Assembly (NCBI GenBank): GCA_016188005.1
Contig: JACPIQ010000083.1
Span: 1-64,000 of the forward strand
Source of the DNA: Candidatus Rokuibacteriota bacterium
GTDB taxonomy: Bacteria; Methylomirabilota; Methylomirabilia; Rokubacteriales; CSP1-6
Length of the DNA stretch: 64,000 nt
Direction: 5' to 3'
Shown: in pieces, positions 34,262 to 42,814 of the stretch
Numbering within the stretch: the stretch's first letter is position 1
Layout: the number at the start of each line of letters is the position of its first letter
The notes under the pieces: generated by a model
Told to the model about the DNA's origin: nothing
The model's input: only the letters and a program-made list of their open reading frames with translations
Database searches by the model: none
Program-made: the position numbers and the translations under genes

Positions 34262-35619
34262 CACTTCGCCGCCTTTCCCAGCGCCTGCAGGCCCTGCAAC
34301 GCGTCGGGGTAGTCCCGCTCCGCCTGGAGGCTCCGGCGGAAGAAGGGTTCCGCCTCCGCTCGTTTCCCGAGCTTGAGCGAGGTCCAGCCGAGACCGCTCC
34401 ACGGATCCGGCCAGTCGGGATGACGCTGCGTGACCTCCCTGAATTGCTGGAGCGCCCCCGCGAGATCCCCCGAGTAGTAGAGGCTCCAGGCCAGCGTGGA
34501 GGCCGCGTTGCTCAGGATCGGGTGGAGCCTCGAGGTCCCGGGGATCTCGACCTGCTCGCGCACGGGTGGCAGCGTCACGCCGGAGGCCAGCGAGCGCCGC
34601 AGCGGAGCCACGGCATCGCGGTGGCGCTTCAGCGCGTAGCGCGCGTATCCCAGACCTCGCAGCCCGTCGGCGTCGCTCGCATGCCTGGCCAGGAGCCTCT
34701 CGAACTCGGCCTCCGCCTCGGCGAAAGCGCGCTGGTGATAGAGGCTCCACCCGAGCTCTCGCCAGAGGTCGAGCCACGCAGGGCGCGCGGCGAGCAGCGT
34801 CTTCAGATCGGGAGTCGTCACGTAGCGGGCGGACTTCGTCATCGCGGCGCGGAAGTGGGCTTTCGCCTCCTCCGGCCGTCCCTGGCGCTCGGCGACCCAG
34901 GCCAGCCCGGCCAGCGGATCCGCCCAAGTCGGTTCTCTGCGGGCGACGTCGACGAAGACAGGGCGGGCCTTCGCGTAGTCGCCCTTGTAGTAGTACGTCC
35001 ACCCCAGAGCGGAGCGGGCCAAGGTATCCCGCTCGTTCCGGCGCAGCACGGCCTGGAAGCGCTCGATGGCCTTGTCCCACTGGCCACGGTGATAGGCGAC
35101 GAAGCCGAGCCCCCGGCGCGCGTCAGGCTCGTCGGGGACGCGATCGAGCGCCTCCTTGAAGCTCGCCTCGGCACGCAGCAGATCGCGCTTGCCCAGATAG
35201 CTCCAGCCGAGGCCGGTATGGGAGTTCGGGTATCCCGGGGACCGCCTGAGCGACTCCGAGAAGGCCGCGATGGCGCGGTCGTGCTCGCCGGACTTGTACG
35301 CGATCCAGCCGAGGCCCTCATGCGCGTAGAAGGCGTTCGGGTCGGCGGGATTCATGCGCAGGGAGCGTTCGAACTCGGCCCGCGCCTGCGCGAGATTGCC
35401 TTTCCTGTACCGCGCCCACCCGAGCAGGGTCCGGACGCGGGCGGAGTCGCCCCCCTCCCGGATCGTCTGGTCCAGGCGCGCGATGGCGCCATCGTAGTCC
35501 TGGCGCTCGAATGCGATGACCGCCAGGTCGAACTGGGCCTGGGCGATGACGGTGCCACACCCCAGCGTGATCGCCAGCGCCAGCACGATGATCCCGGGTG
35601 CGGGCGTTCTCCGTCTCAC
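34261..35619 (-). CDS. Secreted or membrane-anchored TPR-repeat protein
   Basis: A 452-residue protein with a signal-like N-terminus (VRRRTPAPGIIVLALAITLG, residues 1-20) followed by about ten TPR units, for example ARTLLGWARYRKGNLAQARAE-type repeats with the GxGW variant recurring (GLGWIAY, GLGWSYL, ALGWTYY). It would act as a periplasmic scaffold. GTG at 35619 is chosen because the basic residues then start the signal peptide and GAGG lies eight bases upstream; the frame opens to a GTG at 35700. First gene of the sigma-54 operon. Confidence 0.82.
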   Translation of the reverse strand: MRRRTPAPGIIVLALAITLGCGTVIAQAQFDLAVIAFERQDYDGAIARLDQTIREGGDSARVRTLLGWARYRKGNLAQARAEFERSLRMNPADPNAFYAHEGLGWIAYKSGEHDRAIAAFSESLRRSPGYPNSHTGLGWSYLGKRDLLRAEASFKEALDRVPDEPDARRGLGFVAYHRGQWDKAIERFQAVLRRNERDTLARSALGWTYYYKGDYAKARPVFVDVARREPTWADPLAGLAWVAERQGRPEEAKAHFRAAMTKSARYVTTPDLKTLLAARPAWLDLWRELGWSLYHQRAFAEAEAEFERLLARHASDADGLRGLGYARYALKRHRDAVAPLRRSLASGVTLPPVREQVEIPGTSRLHPILSNAASTLAWSLYYSGDLAGALQQFREVTQRHPDWPDPWSGLGWTSLKLGKRAEAEPFFRRSLQAERDYPDALQGLQALGKAAK

Positions 35620-35744
35620 GTCCTTGACCTCAGCGGTGCTCGGGGCTTTCCCCGCCGCGTGACGGGGCTCTGTGGCGCTCCCAACTTCCCCGACGTGCAC
35701 ACTGCACTGTCCGGTGGCGTCCCGAGGCGTCTGGCGCCCATGCT

Positions 35745-35761
35745 AGCAAGGGATGTGCCAA
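35745..35761 (-). promoter_or_regulatory. Sigma-54 (-24/-12) promoter of the TPR/PqqD/ATP-grasp operon
   Basis: On the minus strand the sequence TTGGCACATCCCTTGCT matches the sigma-54 consensus TTGGCACN5TTGCW at every defined base. GG and GC have the required ten-base spacing. Predicted transcription starts near 35734, about 115 bases before the first gene. Sigma-54 promoters need an AAA+ activator, so the operon should be tightly regulated; no activator gene lies in the window. Confidence 0.75.
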
Positions 35762-35847
35762 TCCGCCAGGCGATGCCTGAGCACCCATGGGCGCATCGGT
35801 CCGCATGTTGCAACCGCTCACGCCGGATGGGTAGGGCAGAGCCAAGA

Positions 35848-35905
35848 GTTCTTCGCGGGAACGAGTTGGGCCTGCCCGGGGCCTCCGGACCGTGCTGATT
35901 TGCAC
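35848..35905. promoter_or_regulatory. Two inverted repeats between the operon and the kinase gene
   Basis: GTTC-N7-GAAC (35848-35862) and GTGC-N6-GCAC (35892-35905) lie 110-170 bases upstream of the predicted sigma-54 transcription start, where enhancer sites for activators usually sit. They also lie upstream of the divergent kinase gene. Neither matches a known consensus exactly. A weak TAGAAT (35973-35978) could be the kinase -10 box. Confidence 0.3.
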
Positions 35906-35992
35906 AGCCCCTGGGGTTTTGCCCACACCGGGGCCGGGCGATGGCAGCCGGGCCGGCCGGGCCGCCTTGACGTAGAATCGCCTGGGAGCCAC

Positions 35993-37432
35993 ATGAGGCG
36001 ACGGTCCCTTTCCCTCAGCCGCACCTTCGCCCTCATGAGCCTCGTCATCATCGGGCTGATCACGGCGCTCCAGGTGGTGGTCCAGTGGACTCTCCTCCGT
36101 GACGACCTCCTCGAGTGGGAGCGGACGGTGAGCGCCGACGCCATCCGCACGGAGGCCTACTCGCTCCTGCGCGCCGACGATTTCCGCGATTGGCGGAACC
36201 CCGTCACCCAGGAGCGTTTCGACCGCGTCTTCCGCCGGGCGCTGGGCCGTCTGGAAATCCGACGCATCAAGCTGTACGACCCCGACATGCGCGTCATCTG
36301 GTCGGACGAGGCTCGCCTGGTGGGCATCCGCTTCCCCGGCAACGCCGGGCTCGCCGAGGCGCTACGCGGGTCGGCGGTCGCCCGCCTCGAGCGCGCGCGG
36401 CAGGCGGAGAATCTCTATGAGTGGCACTTCACGGAGAGCGTCGAGCTCTACGTCCCTCTCTCCTTCTCCCCAGGTGCCACGCCGGGCACCGCCAGCATCG
36501 TCGGCGTCGTCGAGGTCTACAAGAACCCCGCACCGGCGCTCGCGAACCTGTGGCGCGACCGCTGGACCATCGTCATCACGTCACTGGCGGGAGCCGTGCT
36601 CCTGTACGCCGTTCTGTTCGGGATGGTGCATCGCGCCTCGCGGCAGCTCGAGGTGCAGCGCCGGAACCTCGAGCGTCAGGCCATCGCGCTCAGCGGCGCC
36701 AACCTGGAGCTACGCGAGGCGCAGAAACAGCTCCGGGCGGCCGAGCGGCTTGCAGCCATCGGCGAGGTGAGCGCAGCGGTCGCCCACGGAATCCGCAACC
36801 CGCTCGCCAACATCCGCGCTGCGGCGCAGGTCGCGCTCGACCGCGTGATCGACCGCGCGGTCACGGAGAAGTATCTCGCCAGCATCATGGCCGAGGTGGA
36901 CCGGCTGGGGCGCTGGCTCCGAGCCCTGCTCGACTCGGTCCGCCCGTTCGAGCTGAGGGCGGCGAGCATGGATCTCGGCGCCGTGCTGGAGGAAGTGCTC
37001 TCCCTCCTGGGCGAACGCATCGCCAGCCGGCAGGTCACGGTGGAGCGCCACCTGGCTCCTGATCTTCCCCGGTTGGTGGCTGACGAGGTCCAGCTCCAGC
37101 AGGCCTTCCTCGGGGTGCTGGAGAACGCGGTGGACGCGCTGTCCGCCGGCGGTGTGCTGCGGGTGCAGGCGGAACGCCTGGTCCGCGATGGCCAGTCGTG
37201 GGTCCGGGTGACGATCCAGGACACGGGCGAAGGTATTCCGCAGGAGCGGCTCGGGCACATCTTCGAGCCCTTCTACACGACCAAGAACCACGGCACGGGG
37301 CTCGGCCTGGCCATTACACGGCGGGTCGTGGAAGGCCACGGGGGTTCGGTAGAGGTCGAGAGCAAGCGCGGGGTCGGGACCACGGTCCTGATCACTCTGC
37401 CGGTCGAGAGCGGGCCGCCGCCGGGGTCATGA
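35993..37432 (+). CDS. Membrane sensor histidine kinase (NtrB/AtoS-like)
   Basis: A 479-residue kinase. A transmembrane helix at about 10-32 and another at about 192-213 enclose a periplasmic sensor region. A coiled segment leads to the H-box AAVAHGIRNPL with phospho-acceptor His265. The ATP-binding domain has the N-box (FLGVLENAVDAL), DTGEGIP, FEPFYTTKNHGTGLGLAI. This HisKA/HATPase type is usual for partners of sigma-54 activators. No response regulator is adjacent. It diverges from the sigma-54 operon and its last bases overlap the MmgE/PrpD pseudogene (shared TCATGA at 37427-37432). Confidence 0.92.
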   Translation: MRRRSLSLSRTFALMSLVIIGLITALQVVVQWTLLRDDLLEWERTVSADAIRTEAYSLLRADDFRDWRNPVTQERFDRVFRRALGRLEIRRIKLYDPDMRVIWSDEARLVGIRFPGNAGLAEALRGSAVARLERARQAENLYEWHFTESVELYVPLSFSPGATPGTASIVGVVEVYKNPAPALANLWRDRWTIVITSLAGAVLLYAVLFGMVHRASRQLEVQRRNLERQAIALSGANLELREAQKQLRAAERLAAIGEVSAAVAHGIRNPLANIRAAAQVALDRVIDRAVTEKYLASIMAEVDRLGRWLRALLDSVRPFELRAASMDLGAVLEEVLSLLGERIASRQVTVERHLAPDLPRLVADEVQLQQAFLGVLENAVDALSAGGVLRVQAERLVRDGQSWVRVTIQDTGEGIPQERLGHIFEPFYTTKNHGTGLGLAITRRVVEGHGGSVEVESKRGVGTTVLITLPVESGPPPGS

Positions 37433-38471
37433 TCCCATCGGTGTCGGCTCGCCGAGGCGCCACCCGCGTGCCACAGGCGGCGCGGCTCCGTCCCCGTCGA
37501 ACAGGGGCGGCAGGAGGTCCGCCGCGCCGTGGCGCTCGAGGTCCCTGATCCGCTGGATGAACGCATGCGCCTTCGCGCCGCCGGCCACCGGCTCGATCAG
37601 GAGCCGCGCTTTCCGTTCGATCTCGTCCGTCCCGAGCGGCCGGGCCGGATCACCCTTCGGGACCCCGACACGCCGGCGATACGCGCGACCGTCCACCGTC
37701 TGCACCTCGACCTCGGCCGGCATCTCGCCGGTGTCCTCGAAGGCCGCCGTCATCGCGGGGTCCTCGACGAGCTCGACCTGCCGCGCAGTCGCCAGGATGC
37801 GCGGGTCGCGGATGTCCTTCTCGTCCATGCCCGCGGCCGGCGACCGGTCGTGCAGCTCGAGCGCGATCACGTACGGCAACGCGAACTGCGCGTCGATGAT
37901 CGTCTGGGGCGCCGGGAGGTTGAAGGCGCCCGCGACCTCCGCGAACGTCCGCACGCGCACGCGCGCGACGTCGGCGGCGGACACGCCGTGGGCGGCGCGG
38001 AGGTGCGCGATCGCTTCCACCGCCGTGTGCGTCTAGCGGCAGCACGCGAAGGGCTTCAGCGCGACCTCCTCGAGGTGATAACGCTCGCCGAGTCCCTCGA
38101 CCAGCACCCGCTCGTCGAACCGGCCCGATCCGCCCATCACCCAGAACCCGCGTGGCCCGTCGAGGAACGTCCGGTTGCCGAGGACGCCGCACCGCGTGAG
38201 CTGCGGGGCGAGGACCGCCCCCATGCTGGCCCAGCCGAAGTTGTTCTTGATCTGGCTGCGCGGCCGCTCCGCGAGCGGCAGACCGGACTTCCGCGAACAG
38301 CTGCATGATCTGCCGCCCGAGCTTGAGCTGCGTCCCGCCGATCGCGCAGCCGAGCGCGTCGAGCATCAGCGCCTTCGCCCGGGTCACCACCGAGGGCGGC
38401 AGGTCCTCGTACCGGACCCGCGCGACGAATCGAGCGATCTCTCGGGTGGGACCGCCCTCGCTCGGTGTCAT
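37427..38471 (-). pseudogene. Degraded MmgE/PrpD-family gene
   Basis: The N-terminal 60 residues (REIARFVARVRYEDLPPSVV to LKLGRQIMQLFAEV) and C-terminal half of an MmgE/PrpD protein are present, with three lesions. About 130 residues of the middle are missing. The frame shifts near 38290, after which KNNFGWASMGAVLAPQL continues. A TAG at 38034-38036 interrupts the conserved CCRWTH motif (CCR-stop-THTAVEAI). Intact relatives are about 450 residues. An intact paralogue lies at 47618-49006. The C-terminal 197 codons are open but unlikely to make an active enzyme. Confidence 0.85.
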
Positions 38472-38584
38472 CGCGCCCCCTCTCCCGCCTGGCTCGGCGA
38501 AATCCACCTCTGGCCCCCGCTAGTATAGTCGGTTACGGTAGGCGAGGCTGAGACGACAACGTACGCGCGCGGAGGAGGCCCCGA

Positions 38585-39298
38585 ATGGAGGCTGGAACTG
38601 CGAAGAATGTCGAGACACTCATCGAGACGTTGAAGGGAAACCGCTTCAGCCCGGTGGAGTTCGTGGGAGATCGTGGCGCGGCGGCCGACCTGGTGCTCGG
38701 CATGATCCCCCTGGAGGCGACCGTCGGAGCTCCCGGCTCCACCACCGTCAGGCAGCTCGGCATCGTGGCGCGCCTCAGAGAGCGGGGGACGGCGGTCGTC
38801 GACCCTCTCGTGCCGAGCGACCTGCCGGTGGAGGAGGTCCACCGGCAGAGCCTGCGCGCCGATGTCTTGCTGGCCAGCAGCAACGCCCTGACCCTGGACG
38901 GCAAGCTGGTAAACATCGATGGCGTGGGGAACCGGGTGGGGGGCATGATCTTCGGGCCGAGGAAGGTCATCCTGGTCATCGGGACGAACAAGATCGTCCG
39001 GGATGTGAACGAGGCGCTTGACCGGATCAAGAACGTCATCGCCCCCTATCACGCCAGGACGAAGGGCAGGAGGACGCCGTGCGCGACGAAGGGGTACTGT
39101 ACTGACTGCAGGTCACCAGAGCGGATGTGCAATGTCACCACCATTATCGAGAAGAAACCCAGGCTCACCGATGTCGCCATCGTCCTCGTGGGCGAGGACC
39201 TGGGCCTGGCATGGCAACCGGACTGGCCCGAGGCACGCCGGGAGAGAATCGCCGCGGCCTATCGCGAGACCAGGATCGGGTATAGAAGCGGCCTCTAG
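38585..39298 (+). CDS. LUD-domain protein (LutC-like)
   Basis: A 237-residue LUD (DUF162) protein related to LutC of lactate utilisation. The core shows VGAPGSTTVRQLGIV, then ASSNALTLDGKLVNIDGVGN, then VILVIGTNKIVRDV. Near the C-terminus a cysteine cluster (PCATKGYCTDCRSPERMC) is typical of the stand-alone LUD subgroup and could bind metal. Function of that subgroup is not established. GGAGGAGG precedes the ATG. A TATAGT at 38524-38529 may be its -10 box. No lutA or lutB is nearby. Confidence 0.88.
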   Translation: MEAGTAKNVETLIETLKGNRFSPVEFVGDRGAAADLVLGMIPLEATVGAPGSTTVRQLGIVARLRERGTAVVDPLVPSDLPVEEVHRQSLRADVLLASSNALTLDGKLVNIDGVGNRVGGMIFGPRKVILVIGTNKIVRDVNEALDRIKNVIAPYHARTKGRRTPCATKGYCTDCRSPERMCNVTTIIEKKPRLTDVAIVLVGEDLGLAWQPDWPEARRERIAAAYRETRIGYRSGL

Positions 39299-39464
39299 CA
39301 CAGAGACAGCTGGGGTCACCGGCCCCACCCGCGCGACGCTCCAGGTCGGAAGGGCCGCCCCGCGCACACTCATGTCCGACACGCCCCTGGCGCTGGCAGT
39401 CGGCACCCGCCTCTCGGTGGGGTGAGACGCCTCATCGTGCCGGGGCCCGGAGGAGGGCACGCAG

Positions 39465-40337
39465 ATGTCGGCGCACGACAAGAACGCCCGGCTCGACCGT
39501 CTCCTGGCCGGCGAGGGACCCGTGGTGGCTCCCGGGGTTGCCGATGCGCTCGGTGCCCGCCTCGTCGAGGTCAGTGGCTTCGACGCGGTCTATATGTCGG
39601 GCTTCGCCGTCGCCGGCAGCCTGGCCAAGCCCGATGTCGGCGTGCTGAGCATGAAAGAGGTGCTCGATCGCGCCGCGCAGATCGCCGACAGCGTCGCGAT
39701 CCCCCTCCTCGTCGACGTCGACGACGGGTACGGGAACGCCGTGAACGTCGTCCGTACCGTGCGCGAATTCGAGCGAGCCGGCGTCTCGGGCCTCCAGCTG
39801 GAGGACCAGCGGACGCCGAAGCGGTGCGGCGTGCTGGCCGGCAAGACACTGATCACGCGTCGGGAGATGGTCGGCAAGATCAAGGCCTGCACCGACACGC
39901 GCAGGGATCACAACCTCAAGGTCATTGCCAGGACGGATGCGATCGGGCTCGAGGGCCTCGACCGCGCGATCGAGCGCAGCATCGCCTATCGTGACGCGGG
40001 AGCCGACCTGCTGATGTTCTCAGGTCCGAACGGGGAAGAGGACGTCTCGAAGATCCTGGAAGCGGTCCGGCACCCCCTCGCGTACATCAACGCCGACCCG
40101 GCCCCGAACCGGCCGGCGATCGCGGTGCCACGCCTCGGACTGCTCGGCGTGAAGCTCGTGGTGTTTCCCCTGACGATCCTCTTCAGCGCCGCGAGAGCCG
40201 CGCTGAACGTCCTGGCCGAGATCAAGAAGGTCGGTTCCACGGATCACCTGCCGGGCGCCTTCGTGTCGTGGGAGCAGTACCACGACATCGTCGGGCTCCC
40301 GGAGGTGCGACGGATCGAGGCGACCTACGGAGGGTAG
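39465..40337 (+). CDS. Isocitrate lyase / PEP mutase superfamily enzyme
   Basis: A 290-residue TIM-barrel enzyme that makes or breaks C-C or P-C bonds next to a carboxylate. Magnesium-binding residues are in LLVDVDDGYGN, followed by GLQLEDQ and KRCGVLAGK, where Cys is the usual acid/base residue; the His normally after CG is Val here. VIARTDA and the later YINADP strand fit the family. Candidates are methylisocitrate lyase, oxaloacetate decarboxylase or carboxyphosphonoenolpyruvate mutase-like lyases. GGAGGAGGG stands before the start. Confidence 0.88.
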   Translation: MSAHDKNARLDRLLAGEGPVVAPGVADALGARLVEVSGFDAVYMSGFAVAGSLAKPDVGVLSMKEVLDRAAQIADSVAIPLLVDVDDGYGNAVNVVRTVREFERAGVSGLQLEDQRTPKRCGVLAGKTLITRREMVGKIKACTDTRRDHNLKVIARTDAIGLEGLDRAIERSIAYRDAGADLLMFSGPNGEEDVSKILEAVRHPLAYINADPAPNRPAIAVPRLGLLGVKLVVFPLTILFSAARAALNVLAEIKKVGSTDHLPGAFVSWEQYHDIVGLPEVRRIEATYGG

Positions 40338-40355
40338 GGGGGGAAGGCGTCCCGC

Positions 40356-40728
40356 CTAGCGCTCCCAGCTCGCGATGGATTCGAACTGCGCACGCCAGAA
40401 GGCTTCGACCTTCAGCTCTCCCTTTCTGGCAAACCAATCCCTCTGCGCCGCCGCGAATTCGGGACTGGCCTCGTACTTCTGGAAGTCCTCGGCAGAGTCG
40501 AACTCGAAAATGGTGATGAAGCTGGGATAACCTTCCTTGGCCCCGATGATCGTCAGCTCATTCACTCCCGGAGTGCCCTTGGAGGTACCGGCGACTCGAT
40601 AGCGAGTCGCTTTCCGTATCCCCTTGAACTTCATCGCCTCCGGGATGTGTGTTCCGGTGCACCACTCGTCATACGCATCCGCCTTCTCCGGGGGGGAGCT
40701 TGACTCCAACCAGGTTGATGAACGCCAT
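40356..40728 (-). pseudogene. EthD-like dimeric alpha-beta barrel gene with a one-base frameshift
   Basis: The gene starts at 40728 (GGAGGG upstream; MAFINLVGVKLPP) and shifts frame at a run of seven C on the coding strand (40690-40696). Removing one C joins it to the downstream frame EKADAYDEWCTGTHIPEAMK and onward to the stop at 40356, giving about 123 residues. The downstream part has ITIFEFDSAEDFQKYEASPEF, typical of EthD/NIPSNAP-like small barrels. A homopolymer sequencing error is as likely as a real mutation. It ends a run of LLM genes on this strand. Confidence 0.7.
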
Positions 40729-40741
40729 ACCGTGTTCCCTC

Positions 40742-41755
40742 CTAGCGGCTGATCTCCGACTTGAGCGCGGGAATGACGGCCTCTCCGATGAGGCGGATCG
40801 TCCGCAGCACCTTCGCGGGTTCGATTCCCGGCCACTGCACCCGGAAGAGGAAGTGATTGACGCCGAGGGCCGCGTGGAGCGATGTGATCGCCCGGATGCA
40901 GTCCGCCGGATTGCCGATGATGAACCGGTCGGTGAGCAATTGCTCCATGTTGTAGTAGTCGTCGACCTGCTCGCCGCTCCGGCGCTTCCACTGCGCATAC
41001 GCGGAGTACTTATTGCGGAGGTACGGCTCGGCCTCGCCGCGCGCCGCCGTCCGGTCGGGCGCCACGTACGTCTCGGCGATCATCGCGATCTCGGGGTCGC
41101 CCGACTTCCCCGCGGCGACGCGCGCGTCCCGGTAGAGCTTCACCTGCCGCTGGACCTGCTGGAGCTCGTCGGTCGGCGTGATGATCCACGCGTCTCCGAG
41201 CCGCGCCGCGCGCTCCACCGCCACGTCCTTCTTCGCGCCGATCCAGATCGGCGGGTGAGGCTTCTGCACGGGGCGCGTCTTCGTCGTCACGTTCTCGACC
41301 TGGAAGTGCTCTCCCTGGAACGTCACCGAGTCCTCGGTCCAGAGCTTCTTCATCAGCGCGAGCGACTCCTCGAACCGCTGGACGCGCGCGCTCCGCTTGA
41401 GTCCGAACGCCGCGAATTCGTTGTCGCGGTACCCGAGGCCCACGCCGAGCACGAGCCGGCCGCCACAGATCGCGTCGAGGGTCGCGACGTGCTCCGCCAT
41501 GTCGACCGGATGGTAGAGCGGGAGAATCAGCACCCCCGTACCGAAGATCATCCGGGGCCCCTCCGCCGCCAGCCGGGCGAGCAGGGCCAGCGGGTGGAAG
41601 TACGCGTACGGGTTGGCGAGCGCGTGGTGCGCGAAGAACACGGAGTCGAGCCCATAGGCGTACGCCGTCGCCACCTGCTCGGCGTGCTGGCGCACCTTCT
41701 CGGCGAAATCCTCGGTGGGGGAATGCTGCGCAGAGATGAGGAGGCCGTATTTCAC
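40742..41755 (-). CDS. LLM-class flavin-dependent oxidoreductase (paralogue 2)
   Basis: A 337-residue luciferase-like oxidoreductase: KYGLLISAQHSP, GLDSVFFAHHALANPYAY, FGTGVLILPLYHPVDMAE, GGRLVLGVGLGYRDNEF and FIIGNPADCIRAI. It is clearly a tandem duplicate of the next gene upstream: both share the SxQH start, the KLWTEDxVxFxGxHFxxxNVxTKTRPVQKP stretch and the EPYLRNKYxAYAxWK segment. Translation starts at GTG overlapping the paralogue's stop (GTGA, 41752-41755), so the copies are coupled. Substrate unknown. Confidence 0.9.
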   Translation of the reverse strand: MKYGLLISAQHSPTEDFAEKVRQHAEQVATAYAYGLDSVFFAHHALANPYAYFHPLALLARLAAEGPRMIFGTGVLILPLYHPVDMAEHVATLDAICGGRLVLGVGLGYRDNEFAAFGLKRSARVQRFEESLALMKKLWTEDSVTFQGEHFQVENVTTKTRPVQKPHPPIWIGAKKDVAVERAARLGDAWIITPTDELQQVQRQVKLYRDARVAAGKSGDPEIAMIAETYVAPDRTAARGEAEPYLRNKYSAYAQWKRRSGEQVDDYYNMEQLLTDRFIIGNPADCIRAITSLHAALGVNHFLFRVQWPGIEPAKVLRTIRLIGEAVIPALKSEISR

Positions 41756-42783
41756 GACGGCATCGTCCTTCCTTGATCCGGGGATGCGGCCCTCAGGGCC
41801 GGCATGACCTCGCGGCCGATCAGATGGATCGTCCTGAGGACCTTGTCTCGCTCCATCCCGGGCCACTCGACCCGGAACAGGACATGATCGACGCCCAGCC
41901 GCGTGTGCAGTGACTTCAGCATCACGACACAGCGCTCCGGGTCCCCGATGATGAAGCGTTCGGTGAAGAGCCGCTCCATGCCGGTCGATTCGTCGCCCCG
42001 CGTCCCCGTGCTCTTCCACCGGGCGTAAGCGCCGTACTTGTTGCGCAGGTACGGCTCGACGTCGCTCCGCGCGCTCGCCGCGTCAGGAGCCACGTACGTC
42101 TCGACCATCATCGGGATTCCCGAGTCCGCGTCCTTTCCGGCCTCCAGACGGGTCTCGCGGTAGAGCGTCAGCTGTCGCTCCATGAGCGCGAGCTCGTCGG
42201 TCGGCGTCAGCAGCCAGGCGTCGCCCACTCGGGCCGCGCGTTTCACGGCCGCGTCGGTATGAGCGCCGAGCCAGATCGGCGGACCTGGCTTCTGGACCGG
42301 CCTCGTCTTCGTGCTGACGTTGTCGATGTGGAAGTGCCGCCCGTGGAAGCTCACCGTGTCTTCGGTCCAGAGCTTCTTCAGCAGCACGAGCGCCTCTTCG
42401 AGCCGCGACGCCCGCGTGCGCCTGTCGACTCCAAACGCCCTGAACTCCTCGTCGCGATAGCCCAAGCCGACCCCGAGGATGAACTTGCCATCGCAGATCG
42501 CGTCGAGCGTCGCGATGTACTCCGCGAGCCCGACCGGATGGTAGAGCGGCAGCAACAGCACGGCGGTGCCGAACACCATTCCCGGCCCCTCAGCAGCCAG
42601 CCGGGCGAGCATCGGCAAGGGCTGCAGGTAGCTGTACGGTTCGGCCAGGAAGTGCTGGCCGAGGAAGACGGAGTCGAAGCCGAGCGCGTGCGCCAGCCGG
42701 ACCTGCTCCACATGCTCGGCGACCTTGGCGACGGGAGAGTCCACCGCGAAATGCTGCGGCGACACGAACAGGCCGAATCTCAT
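41752..42783 (-). CDS. LLM-class flavin-dependent oxidoreductase (paralogue 1)
   Basis: A 343-residue luciferase-like oxidoreductase, tandem paralogue of the gene behind it. It begins MRFGLFVSPQHF; this Met was chosen by alignment with the paralogue, since a GTG 13 codons earlier overlaps the acyl-CoA dehydrogenase gene. FDSVFLGQHFLAEPYSY, LLLPLYHPVGLAEYIATLDAI and the LGVGLGYRDEEF loop are the family signatures. It follows the acyl-CoA dehydrogenase by 31 bases and is probably part of the same transcript. Confidence 0.9.
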   Translation of the reverse strand: MRFGLFVSPQHFAVDSPVAKVAEHVEQVRLAHALGFDSVFLGQHFLAEPYSYLQPLPMLARLAAEGPGMVFGTAVLLLPLYHPVGLAEYIATLDAICDGKFILGVGLGYRDEEFRAFGVDRRTRASRLEEALVLLKKLWTEDTVSFHGRHFHIDNVSTKTRPVQKPGPPIWLGAHTDAAVKRAARVGDAWLLTPTDELALMERQLTLYRETRLEAGKDADSGIPMMVETYVAPDAASARSDVEPYLRNKYGAYARWKSTGTRGDESTGMERLFTERFIIGDPERCVVMLKSLHTRLGVDHVLFRVEWPGMERDKVLRTIHLIGREVMPALRAASPDQGRTMPS

Positions 42784-42814
42784 CTCGGCGCCTCGGGCCG
42801 ACGCGCCCGTGCCT

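Noticed and set aside
35892-35905. NtrC-binding site
   Set aside because: The repeat is GTGC-N6-GCAC, the reverse arrangement of the NtrC consensus GCAC...GTGC, so it is listed only as an undefined inverted repeat.
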